Source of the DNA: Saccharococcus thermophilus
GTDB lineage: Bacteria; Bacillota; Bacilli; Bacillales; Anoxybacillaceae
Assembly (NCBI RefSeq): GCF_011761475.1
Contig: NZ_JAASRS010000001.1
Location: 248,001-312,000, forward strand
DNA: 64,000 bases
Reading direction: 5' to 3'
Under the pieces are notes generated by a model. The model had not been told where the DNA came from. It did not search any database and saw only the letters and a program-made list of their open reading frames with translations. Shown here piece by piece: positions 40,558-48,177 of the stretch. The position numbers and the translations under genes are program-made. The stretch's first letter is position 1, and every line of letters starts with the position of its first letter.

Positions 40558-40703
40558 TCTTATCCAGAGAGGTAGAGGGACTGGCCCGATGAAGCCCAGC
40601 AGCCCCTGATGTTCGTCAGAAAGGTGCTAATTCCAGCAGAACGGTTGGTTCTGGAGGATAAGATGAAGCAAAAACTTCTTCTTATCGAAGAAGTTTTTTA
40701 TTT
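40558..40703 (+). promoter_or_regulatory. SAM-I (S-box) riboswitch with terminator
   Basis: The aptamer runs from P1 TCTTATCC (40558-40565) to GGATAAGA (40656-40663) and contains the S-box core AGAGGTAGAGGGACTGGCCC followed by GATGAAGCCC. The terminator stem AAAACTTCTTC (40671-40681) pairs with GAAGAAGTTTT (40687-40697) and leads into T-rich sequence. The P1 3' strand GATAAGATGAAG can pair instead with CTTCTTATC, so SAM binding would free the terminator. A TTGACG (40464-40469) with TAGGAT 18 bases on is a likely promoter. Confidence 0.96.
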
Positions 40704-40733
40704 TTCCGGTTCATGGGGGAGGAGAGGAGCAAG

Positions 40734-41795
40734 ATGAGATACGGGTTTTGGCTGCCGATTTTCGGAGGATGGCTGCGCAATGTTGATGATGAAATGATGC
40801 CGGCGACGTTTGAATATGCCAAAACGGTGGCGCAAAAAGCGGAACAATGGGGATATAGCACGACATTAGTCGCCGAGCTGTATTTAAATGATATAAAAGG
40901 ACCGGAGAGCGATTCGCTGGAAGCATGGTCGACCGCGGCGGCGCTGGCGGCGGTGACAGAAAAATTGGAAATTATGGCGGCAGTCCGTCCCGGTTTCCAT
41001 AATCCGGCTGTTACGGCGAAAATGGCGGCCAATATTGACCACATCAGCAACGGCCGCTTCACGCTGAATGTCGTATCAGCATGGTGGGAAGAAGAAGCAC
41101 GTCAATATGGCGGCATTTTTACCGAACATGATGAGCGCTATGACCGCACGGAAGAATTCGTTCAAGTGTTAAAAGGGATGTGGACGAACGATGTATTTGA
41201 TTTCCGGGGAAAATTTTATGAAGTAAAAGGTGCCCATTTAGCACCGAAACCAGTACAAAAGCCGTATCCGGTTTTGTACGCCGGCGGCGAGAGCGAACGG
41301 GGAAAACAAGCGATTGTGGAGCATTGCGATGCGTATGTGATGCATGGCGGAACAGTCGAAGAAATCGCCCGCAAAGTTGCTGATATGAAGCAGCGACGCA
41401 AACAGGCGGGAAAAGAGCCGTTTCGCTCGTTTGGCATGGCGGCGTTTGTCATTTGCCGCGACAGCGAGGAGGAAGCGCAGGCGGAATTAAAGCGCATTAC
41501 CGACGTCAAATTATCGAGCGGCTATGCAGGATATAAGGATTTCGTCAATAAATCCCAGCTTGAGTTGCAGTTAAAATTGCAAGACTATTCCGTATCGAAT
41601 CGTGGACTGCGGCCAAACTTCATCGGCACGCCGGAGCAAATTGCCGATCGCATTTTGGCGTATGAAGCTGCAGGGGTTGATTTATTATTATTACAATTTT
41701 CTCCGCAATTGGAGGAAATGGAGCAGTTTGCCAAACAAGTAATGCCGCTTGTCGAGGAGCGACGGAATTCGCTTGCGGCAAAAGGGGGAAAATAA
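40734..41795 (+). CDS. LLM-class flavin monooxygenase, SfnG/SsuD-like
   Basis: FMNH2-dependent monooxygenase of 353 residues, luciferase fold. The N-terminus RYGFWLPIFGGWLRN, the central HNPAVTAKMAANIDHISNGR and NVVSAWWEEEARQYGG followed by HDERYDRTEEFVQVLKGMW resemble dimethylsulfone monooxygenase SfnG and alkanesulfonate monooxygenases. The S-box upstream predicts expression when SAM or methionine is low, which fits salvage of sulfur from organosulfur compounds. The substrate is inferred. ATG 40734 follows GGAGAGGAGCAAG. No flavin reductase gene is next to it. Confidence 0.88.
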   Translation: MRYGFWLPIFGGWLRNVDDEMMPATFEYAKTVAQKAEQWGYSTTLVAELYLNDIKGPESDSLEAWSTAAALAAVTEKLEIMAAVRPGFHNPAVTAKMAANIDHISNGRFTLNVVSAWWEEEARQYGGIFTEHDERYDRTEEFVQVLKGMWTNDVFDFRGKFYEVKGAHLAPKPVQKPYPVLYAGGESERGKQAIVEHCDAYVMHGGTVEEIARKVADMKQRRKQAGKEPFRSFGMAAFVICRDSEEEAQAELKRITDVKLSSGYAGYKDFVNKSQLELQLKLQDYSVSNRGLRPNFIGTPEQIADRILAYEAAGVDLLLLQFSPQLEEMEQFAKQVMPLVEERRNSLAAKGGK

Positions 41796-41796
41796 G

Positions 41797-42744
41797 ATGA
41801 GCAAAATTTACATTATTCATGAAAATAGCGAATGGACCGTGCATTTAACGCGGCGGTTGGATGAACTTGGTCTGCCTTATGAAGAATGGTTTTTAGACAA
41901 GGGGACGATCGATTTATCGGCGACGCCGCCGGAAGGGGTATTTTACAACCGGATGAGCGCCTCTTCCCATACGCGGGGGCATCGTTTTGCTCCGGAATTC
42001 ACGGAAGCGGTGCTCGCCTGGCTCGAGCGCCATGGGCGCCGGGTGTTTAACGGAAGCAGGGCGCTGCGTTTAGAAGTGAGCAAAGTAAATCAATATACGG
42101 CGTTAAATGCGCATGGAATCCGCACGCCGAAAACGATTGCCGCCGTCGGCAAGGAACAAATTATGGAAGCGGCGAAACAGCTTGGCGCGCCTTCGTTCAT
42201 TACGAAACATAACCGCGCTGGAAAAGGGCTTGGTGTGCAGCTGTTCCATTCCATTGAAGCGCTTGGGCAGTATCTCGAAAGCCCTGCTTTTGAGGATTCG
42301 GTCGACGGCATTACACTGGTGCAAGAATATATTCAAGCGCCGGAGCCGTTCATCACCCGTTGTGAATTTGTCGGCGGAAAATTCATGTACGCCGTGCGCG
42401 TAGACACATCGGAGGGGTTTGAACTTTGCCCGGCGGATGCTTGCCAAATCGGCGATTTGTTCTGTCCAGTCGGTGAAACGGCAATGCGTCCGAAATTTGA
42501 AATTATAGACGGCTTTTCCGATCCGATACTTGAGAAATATGAGCAGTTTTTGCGCGCCAATGATATTCACATCGCCGGCATCGAGTTTATTCGCGATCAA
42601 AACGGCACGATTTTTACTTATGATGTCAACACCAATACGAATTACAACTCGGAGGCGGAGGCGCGCGCCGGCAAGTTTGGCATGTTAGAGGTGGCCAAGT
42701 TTTTAGGCGAGGAATTAAAGCGGATTCAAACCGCTTCGGTATAA
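41797..42744 (+). CDS. ATP-grasp ligase, RimK-like
   Basis: ATP-grasp protein of 315 residues that joins a carboxylate to an amine or thiol through an acyl phosphate. Visible are the preATP-grasp start KIYIIHENSEWTVHLTRRLDELGLPYEEW (read as two parts), the nucleotide lid FITKHNRAGKGLGVQLF near residue 132, and the Mg-binding TYDVNTNTNYNSEAE near 285-299. The partners cannot be told. It follows the monooxygenase by one base and so lies under the same S-box, which ties it to sulfur metabolism by context. Confidence 0.82.
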   Translation: MSKIYIIHENSEWTVHLTRRLDELGLPYEEWFLDKGTIDLSATPPEGVFYNRMSASSHTRGHRFAPEFTEAVLAWLERHGRRVFNGSRALRLEVSKVNQYTALNAHGIRTPKTIAAVGKEQIMEAAKQLGAPSFITKHNRAGKGLGVQLFHSIEALGQYLESPAFEDSVDGITLVQEYIQAPEPFITRCEFVGGKFMYAVRVDTSEGFELCPADACQIGDLFCPVGETAMRPKFEIIDGFSDPILEKYEQFLRANDIHIAGIEFIRDQNGTIFTYDVNTNTNYNSEAEARAGKFGMLEVAKFLGEELKRIQTASV

Positions 42745-42753
42745 ATAATAAAT

Positions 42754-42800
42754 ATAGCCCTGGTTTCCAGCCTTTTGCAGGCGCAAAAACCAGGGCTATG
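42754..42800. terminator. Bidirectional terminator between the S-box operon and artP
   Basis: ATAGCCCTGGTTT (42754-42766) pairs perfectly with AAACCAGGGCTAT (42787-42799); the loop contains a second short pairing, CCTTTTGCAGG. Confidence 0.8.
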
Positions 42801-42893
42801 TGTTTGCGCATGGAAGCAGCGTGCCAGCGCCTTTGCTGCTGTGGTCCATAAAAAACCTTGTCGCTTCATTGCGGCAACAAGGCAAATACGAGG

Positions 42894-43619
42894 TTACAGC
42901 ACCTTCGACAAAAACGATTTTGTCCGTTCATGTTTTGGATTATCAAAAATTTCACTCGGCGTACCTTCTTCGACGATGTAGCCGCCATCCATAAACAGGA
43001 CGCGGTCGCCGACTTCACGGGCAAAGCCCATTTCGTGTGTCACGACAACCATGGTCATTCCTTCGTTTGCGAGCTGTTTCATGACGGCCAGCACTTCTCC
43101 GACCATTTCTGGGTCTAAGGCGGATGTCGGCTCGTCAAACAGCATCACTTTCGGTTCCATCGCCAAGGCGCGAGCGATCGCGACGCGCTGCGCCTGTCCG
43201 CCCGATAGCGAATCCGGGTAGACGTTTGCCTTTTCTTGCAGTCCGACTTTTTTAAGCAGCTCCATTGCTTTTGCTACTGCTTTTTCACGCGGCCATTTCC
43301 GCACTTTTATTGGAGCGAGTGTGATGTTATCGAGCACGGTCATATGCGGGAATAAGTTAAAGCGCTGGAATACCATTCCGACTTCTTCGCGCACTTTGTT
43401 AATGTTTGTCTGCTTTTCTTTTATGTTGACTCCGTCAATGATGATTTCCCCTTCATCGAAGTCTTCTAAAAGGTTTAAGCAGCGCAAAAAGGTCGATTTC
43501 CCGGAACCGGATGGGCCAATGACGACGACGACTTCCCGTTCGCGAATATGGGCATTAATTCCTTTCAGCACTTCTAGGTCGCCAAATGATTTTTTTAAAT
43601 TATTTACTTTAATCCTCAC
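42894..43619 (-). CDS. artP: Arginine ABC transporter ATPase ArtP, restarted from an IS end
   Basis: ABC ATPase of the polar amino-acid type that powers ArtJ-ArtM uptake of basic amino acids. Walker [14 protein letters not shown]-loop [12 protein letters not shown], signature [15 protein letters not shown] and Walker [13 protein letters not shown] are intact, as is the H-loop VTHEMGFA. An IS1634 element is inserted right at codon 2. Without it, the native start would be ATG overlapping the artM stop in ATGA, reading MIKVNN. Now the IS terminal repeat gives GAGAGGGTG as a ribosome site and a GTG at 43619, reading MRIKVNN, so a full-length protein of 241 residues is still encoded. Whether it is transcribed is open. 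Confidence 0.92.
   Translation of the reverse strand: MRIKVNNLKKSFGDLEVLKGINAHIREREVVVVIGPSGSGKSTFLRCLNLLEDFDEGEIIIDGVNIKEKQTNINKVREEVGMVFQRFNLFPHMTVLDNITLAPIKVRKWPREKAVAKAMELLKKVGLQEKANVYPDSLSGGQAQRVAIARALAMEPKVMLFDEPTSALDPEMVGEVLAVMKQLANEGMTMVVVTHEMGFAREVGDRVLFMDGGYIVEEGTPSEIFDNPKHERTKSFLSKVL
43609..43614. repeat. Left target-site duplication of IS1634 element
   Basis: TTAATC directly before the left IS end. The same six bases follow the right end at 45502-45507. Confidence 0.93.
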
Positions 43620-45501
43620 ATTTCGCACCCTCTCGACGAAAATCGGGAGGATTTTTTCGTTCCGATGTCGAATGAATCCTTGACACACAAGGAACGTAAA
43701 GGAGTTTTTCACTTATGAACGTTCAAGTCAAAAAGGTCTATCGCAATTCTTATTTGAATATAATAAGTGCCCTATTCAAGAAACTGGGTCTGCCTCAATT
43801 GATTGACCATCTCGTGCCCGTCGATCCGCAGTGCCAAACGCGAGTCAGCGATGCCGTTCAGGCCATCCTCTACAATGTGTTTGACGGCCGGCAAGCCCTT
43901 GTTCACTTGGAACATTGGGCTCAGGAGGTCGATTGTGAGAAACTCATCCGTCCCGATCTCCATCCTTCCTGGTTGAACGACGATGCGTTGGCCCGTCATC
44001 TCGATCGCCTGTATGAGGCTGGCATTCACAACGTCATCAGCACTTGCTTGATTCATATTTATCGAAAAGAAGGCCTTTCCCTCCGAGCCTTCCACGCCGA
44101 TACGACGGACAAGACCGTTTACGGCGCGTATGAATCGGCCTCGTTAGAGGCCTTACAAATCACACATGGCTACAACCGCCATCATCGTTGGCAAAAACAG
44201 ATCGGTTTCGGACTGGTCGGCAACGAGGACGGCATCCCGTTTTACGGCGATGTGCACGATGGCAACCTGCCCGATAAAACATGGAATCCCGAGGTGCTGT
44301 CTCGTGTCCATGAACAGCTGAAGCAGGCCAAAATCGAAGACGAATGGATTTACGTGGCCGATTCCGCCGCGATGACGAAAGAGACCCTGGCGCAAACCAA
44401 AGCGGCCAACGCCTTTTTGATCACCAGAGGCCCTTCGTCGCTCCGGATCGTGAAAACCGCGCTGGCCGAAGCGGATGCTGAGGACACGACGTGGAGCGAT
44501 CCCTTTACGTTGGCGGAGAGAAACGGCGCCACGTACCGGGTATGGGAAACGGCCTCGACGTATGAAGGCCACCCCGTTCGGCTGATCGTTGTTGAATCGA
44601 GCGCGCTCGACCAGCGAAAAGGAAAGACGCTTGAAAAAGAACGAACCAAAGAAGCGGAGCTTCTTCGCGAGGAACAAGCCCGTTGGGAGCGTCACCCCTT
44701 CTCCTGCCGGGAAGATGCCGAACAAGCCTTGGCGTCCCTCAAGGCGTCCCTTCGCCCCCGGTTTCATCGGGTTGAGGCCGCGGTCGAAGAGATCGTACGC
44801 CTGAAAAAACGGCGCGGACGGCCGAAAAAAGGGGCGGAACCCGAGGTGGAGACGCTGTATTTCTTGCACCTTGACGTCGAATTCGACCAAGACGCGTGGG
44901 AACAGGCGAGACGGAAAGCGTCCCGGTTTGTCCTTGTCACGACCGTTCCGAAGGAATGGAAGGGCCAACCCATGGATGCCCAAGAGATCTTGAAGCTGTA
45001 TAAAGGGCAGATCTCGGTGGAAATGAACTTCGCTTTTTTGAAAGATCCGTTTTTCACGGATGAGATTTACGTCAAAAAACCAGAACGGGTCGCAGTATTA
45101 GGCTATTTGTTTCTGTTGGCCTTGGCTATTTACCGCGTTTTTCAGCGCCGAGTGCGTCAGTTTATTACTCCAGAACACCCGTTGAAGGGTCCTGGAGGCC
45201 GCAAGCTGACCCGGCCGACGGGACAGGCGATTTTTCAGCTGTTTCAATATGTGAACGTCGTCCTGTTCAAGCTGCCGGATGGGCGCATCCAACGCTCACT
45301 GGATCGCTCCCTTACCCCTGATCAGCGAAGGATTCTGCAGGGATTGGGCATGGATGAGAGCATCTACGTGTAACGTGATACGGAACGACCAGCGATGGTA
45401 AAAAAAGGATTGCCATCGCTCGTTGTGTTGGTCAAAAAGTTATTCTGAAAAACTAAATAAAAAATCCTTTGTTTTGACCTTGTTAGGGTGCGAAATGTGA
45501 G
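43615..45501 (+). mobile_element. Complete IS1634-family insertion sequence, 1,887 bp
   Basis: The ends are a 17-bp perfect inverted repeat: CTCACATTTCGCACCCT at 43615-43631 and its complement at 45485-45501. TTAATC is duplicated on both sides (43609-43614 and 45502-45507). One transposase gene fills the element on the + strand, opposite to the interrupted art genes. The element is visibly richer in G+C than its surroundings, and the identical terminal repeats and duplications suggest a recent insertion from a related, more GC-rich Geobacillus. Confidence 0.95.
43715..45373 (+). CDS. IS1634 family transposase
   Basis: DDE transposase of 552 residues of the IS4 superfamily. An N-terminal helical domain starts NVQVKKVYRNSYLNIISALF. 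Probable catalytic residues are D129 in FHADTTDK, D216 in YVADSAAM and E436 in GQISVEMNFAFLK; Y429, Q432, E436 and K443 follow the IS4 signature Y-2-R-3-E-6-K with Gln in place of Arg. A basic insertion KKRRGRPKKG lies near residue 364. The length is normal and no frameshift is seen, so it may be active. The start at ATG 43715 follows AAAGGAG. Confidence 0.95.
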   Translation: MNVQVKKVYRNSYLNIISALFKKLGLPQLIDHLVPVDPQCQTRVSDAVQAILYNVFDGRQALVHLEHWAQEVDCEKLIRPDLHPSWLNDDALARHLDRLYEAGIHNVISTCLIHIYRKEGLSLRAFHADTTDKTVYGAYESASLEALQITHGYNRHHRWQKQIGFGLVGNEDGIPFYGDVHDGNLPDKTWNPEVLSRVHEQLKQAKIEDEWIYVADSAAMTKETLAQTKAANAFLITRGPSSLRIVKTALAEADAEDTTWSDPFTLAERNGATYRVWETASTYEGHPVRLIVVESSALDQRKGKTLEKERTKEAELLREEQARWERHPFSCREDAEQALASLKASLRPRFHRVEAAVEEIVRLKKRRGRPKKGAEPEVETLYFLHLDVEFDQDAWEQARRKASRFVLVTTVPKEWKGQPMDAQEILKLYKGQISVEMNFAFLKDPFFTDEIYVKKPERVAVLGYLFLLALAIYRVFQRRVRQFITPEHPLKGPGGRKLTRPTGQAIFQLFQYVNVVLFKLPDGRIQRSLDRSLTPDQRRILQGLGMDESIYV

Positions 45502-45507
45502 TTAATC
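45502..45507. repeat. Right target-site duplication of IS1634 element
   Basis: TTAATC directly after the right IS end. It contains two bases of the TGA stop codon of artM (45506-45508 on the + strand read TCA). Confidence 0.93.
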
Positions 45508-46162
45508 ATTGGTTTGAATACTTCCTTTCCAAATAATGTAGTAGTTTACTAAGGGAAAGGGTTAAAAGCAAATAAATAAACGCCACGGTTAAATATGGTT
45601 CCCAAACGCGGTAGTACTCTCCTGCAGCTGCTTTTCCCCAATACATAAGCTCTGGGGCGGCAATGACAAGGCCGAGGGACGAGTCTTTAATTAAAACGAT
45701 AAACTCATTTCCAAACGGCGGGATCATCCGTTTTAATGCTTGCGGCAAAATAATATAGCGCATCGCTTGAGCATGCGTCATACCGAGCGAGCGGGCCGCT
45801 TCCATTTGCCCTTTGTCAATCGATTGAATGCCGGCGCGGAAAATTTCTGCGACATATGCTGCCGAGTTTAAGGACAGCGATACAATCAGCGAGACGGTCG
45901 CGCTTGGCTGGGCAAAAAACAGCGGCATAACTCCAAAGTGTACAAGCAACATTTGTACGATAAGCGGCGTGCCGCGGAAAAAGTTAATGTACCATTCAAA
46001 CGGAAGGCGGATGAGCCGCTTCGCGGACATTTTGCCAAGGCCGATCATAAGACCGAGAATCAAGCCGGCAATGATAGCAGCGATCGAAACCCCAATCGTT
46101 AATAACACCCCACTTAGGAAAAACGGGGCATATTCTTGAATAATATCGAAACGAAAATCCAT
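45506..46162 (-). CDS. artM: Arginine ABC transporter permease ArtM
   Basis: Polar amino-acid ABC permease of 218 residues with about five helices. It begins DFRFDIIQEYAPFFLSGVLL, has the hallmark YINFFRGTPLIVQMLL and the EAA loop EAARSLGMTHAQAMRYIILPQA that contacts the ATPase. The ATG at 46162 follows AAGGTGAGGGCT; the frame is open to 46213. The TGA stop originally overlapped the artP start. The IS is inserted immediately after it, so the protein is intact. Confidence 0.94.
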   Translation of the reverse strand: MDFRFDIIQEYAPFFLSGVLLTIGVSIAAIIAGLILGLMIGLGKMSAKRLIRLPFEWYINFFRGTPLIVQMLLVHFGVMPLFFAQPSATVSLIVSLSLNSAAYVAEIFRAGIQSIDKGQMEAARSLGMTHAQAMRYIILPQALKRMIPPFGNEFIVLIKDSSLGLVIAAPELMYWGKAAAGEYYRVWEPYLTVAFIYLLLTLSLSKLLHYLERKYSNQ

Positions 46163-46182
46163 AGCCCTCACCTTTCTTATAA

Positions 46183-46217
46183 AAAATGCGTAACTAAATA
46201 AGTAGTTACGCATTTTT
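46183..46217 (-). terminator. Intercistronic hairpin between artJ and artM
   Basis: AAAAATGCGTAACT (46183-46196) pairs perfectly with AGTTACGCATTTTT (46203-46216) and carries T runs on both strands. It lies between the binding-protein gene and the permease gene and would reduce read-through, so that artJ is made in excess. Confidence 0.85.
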
Positions 46218-46231
46218 GAATGTTTGCGCGG

Positions 46232-47053
46232 TTATTGTTGTTTCAATAAGTTATCGACCTTTGGTTCTGTTCCAAACCATTTTTTATAAATCTCGGCGTA
46301 TTTGCCGCTTTTTATCAGTTTTTTCAATGCTTCGTCCACTTTTGGCTTCAAGTCGCTTCCTTTCGGGAACATCAGCCCGTAAAACTCAGACTCAAAATGG
46401 TCTGGATCGGCGATGGTTTTGATTTTTTTATCCGGATTGTTTTTCACATATTCGTTTGCCACTGCGTTGTCCGTGACAACCGCATCCACACCGCCGTTTA
46501 ATAATTCCATAATTGCCACAACTGTGTTTTCGAATTTTTTAATGTTTTTATTGTCTTTGCCCAGCAATTTCTCGACTGCTTCCTGCCCGGTCGTAGCGTT
46601 TTGGACGCCGATGACTTTTCCTTTTAAGTCAAGCGCGTTTTTGATTGGGCTATTTTCTTTCACCATAATCATATGAGTGGATTCAAAATAAGGAATGGAG
46701 AAATCGTATGTTTGTTTCCGCTTATCATTGATCGTGATGCCGGAGATCGCCATGTCGATTTCTTTGCTTTGCAATGCGGCAAATAGCGGATCCCAGCCGA
46801 TATTTTTTAATTCATAGTCAATGCCTGCTTCTTTCATTACCGCATCTAACAAATCAACGTCAAAACCGACGATTTTCCCTTTATCCATATACTCAAACGG
46901 TGCAAACGCAGCGTCTGTTCCGACGATGACTTTTTTCTTTGCTTCTTCTCCTCCCGCAGAAGACGAAGAACTCGGTTCCGCTGATTTTCCGCATGCAGCC
47001 AACGCTGTAAGCAATGCAATCACTACAGCGATAATTGTTCCTTTTTTTATCAT
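46232..47053 (-). CDS. artJ: Arginine-binding lipoprotein ArtJ
   Basis: Substrate-binding lipoprotein of 273 residues, first gene of artJMP. The signal peptide ends in the lipobox LAACG, followed by a Ser-rich linker. The mature domain VIVGTDAAFAPFEYMDKGKI, then GFDVDLLDAVMKEAG and NIGWDPLFAALQSKEIDMAI, is close to my memory of the G. stearothermophilus ArtJ arginine/lysine/histidine receptor. It ends IYKKWFGTEPKV. The ATG at 47053 follows AAAGGGGGATGTTTATC; the frame is open to 47131. Confidence 0.93.
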   Translation of the reverse strand: MIKKGTIIAVVIALLTALAACGKSAEPSSSSSAGGEEAKKKVIVGTDAAFAPFEYMDKGKIVGFDVDLLDAVMKEAGIDYELKNIGWDPLFAALQSKEIDMAISGITINDKRKQTYDFSIPYFESTHMIMVKENSPIKNALDLKGKVIGVQNATTGQEAVEKLLGKDNKNIKKFENTVVAIMELLNGGVDAVVTDNAVANEYVKNNPDKKIKTIADPDHFESEFYGLMFPKGSDLKPKVDEALKKLIKSGKYAEIYKKWFGTEPKVDNLLKQQ

Positions 47054-47448
47054 GATAAACATCCCCCTTTGTGCCATTGTTAATAGATGATTATATATTA
47101 TCAATCTATCAACATTTTTACGTTTATGCAATACTATTTATAAAAATAATTATTTGAATATTTTGGTTAATATATAATGCACGAATAAACCTCTTTATTA
47201 TTATATTCTATTAGATGAATTATAATTTATAATATTCTTGAAATAAATGAATATTCATTTTTATAAAATAATGTAGTAGAAGCAGTTGGTTTATTTTTAT
47301 ATTATAAATTAATTGAATATTCAATTTTATTTTTGGGAAATCTGCAGTTATATTTATGTTTTAAACAATTGGGGAATTATGATTATTATTGTAAAAATAA
47401 TATTCTTTCGTTGTGATGGCAGGAAGGACAACAAAGGAAGGGAGATAA
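47054..47448. other. AT-rich upstream region of artJ with two TGAATATTCA palindromes
   Basis: No ORF is visible. Two 16-bp perfect palindromes share the core TGAATATTCA: AAATGAATATTCATTT at 47245-47260 and AATTGAATATTCAATT at 47311-47326, with centres 66 bp apart. TGAAT/ATTCA is also the half-site of ARG boxes bound by ArgR/AhrC, but the usual four-base AT spacer is absent. A TATAAT-like element on the - strand lies near 47085-47090. Confidence 0.55.
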
Positions 47449-47488
47449 GAAAAAACCCGAACACGTTGTCGTGTCCGGGTTTTTTCGT
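47449..47488 (-). terminator. Terminator after the GNAT gene
   Basis: AACCCGAACACG pairs with CGTGTCCGGGTT, with one mismatch, flanked by A and T runs. For the - strand it lies just after the stop. Confidence 0.9.
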
Positions 47489-48160
47489 TTAAATCGGCAG
47501 CAATTCCACTTCCGTTTTCGTTTTTAAGTTTTTGATCATGTCATGCCAGGCGTCTGACTTGTTTGGCAAAATCGCGTAGTACGTCTGAAGAAAGCGGACG
47601 ATGAGGTCGGCCGGCAGCGAGTCTCCCTTATGGCTATAGGACAGGAAACAAAAATCAAGGGCCGATACCGCTTCCCCATCATTTTTCCATGAAGGGTGGA
47701 CGTATGGAAAGTTAAGCTTGCGGTAGCCGATATGGGACAGCACTTCGCGGCGGACATAAGGGTCCATCGGCTTAATGCCGCCGAACGAATGGTCTTGCAC
47801 GCGATAAGGATCGTAAATTTCCGCAAACATGCCCAATAGCTTATTGCCGTGCTTGGCGGCCATGTCTAGCAAATCTTTCTCGCGGTGTTCCATTAAAAAG
47901 CGGCCGATGCCAAGCCCTTCTTTGCCGATGATCGTAAAGTCCGTCATCGCGACGTTCATGTCCGGGTAGTAGCGGTATTCGGTCGCGCCGACGACATGGT
48001 CGTCTAGTACGGCAACACAGACGCGCAAATTCGGGTCTTGGAGCGGTTCTTTCCACAGCTCAAATTCGAGCACTTCTTCTTCTGGAAATACCGTTTGTAG
48101 CAACTCATACATTTTTGCAAAAAGCGGGTTGTCAATGCTTGTAATTCGTACGTATTTCAT
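47489..48160 (-). CDS. GNAT-type N-acetyltransferase
   Basis: Protein of 223 residues with a GNAT pattern: start KYVRITSIDNPLFAKMYELL, the fold strands RVCVAVLDDHVVGATEYRYY, and the acetyl-CoA loop GKEGLGIGRFLMEHRE near residues 85-99. It belongs to the type fused to a nitrilase-like domain in B. subtilis YhcX, as I remember it; here the two halves are separate genes 17 bases apart. The substrate is unknown. ATG 48160 follows GAGAGGGGTGAACCG. Confidence 0.75.
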   Translation of the reverse strand: MKYVRITSIDNPLFAKMYELLQTVFPEEEVLEFELWKEPLQDPNLRVCVAVLDDHVVGATEYRYYPDMNVAMTDFTIIGKEGLGIGRFLMEHREKDLLDMAAKHGNKLLGMFAEIYDPYRVQDHSFGGIKPMDPYVRREVLSHIGYRKLNFPYVHPSWKNDGEAVSALDFCFLSYSHKGDSLPADLIVRFLQTYYAILPNKSDAWHDMIKNLKTKTEVELLPI

Positions 48161-48177
48161 CGGTTCACCCCTCTCCC

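Noticed and set aside
44153-44983. Long - strand ORF opposite the transposase
   Set aside because: It is a shadow created by the GC-rich transposase codons, with no ribosome site or known motif.
47245-47326. Canonical ARG boxes
   Set aside because: The half-sites TGAAT/ATTCA are there, but the four-base AT spacer of ARG boxes is missing in both palindromes, so I report them only as palindromes.
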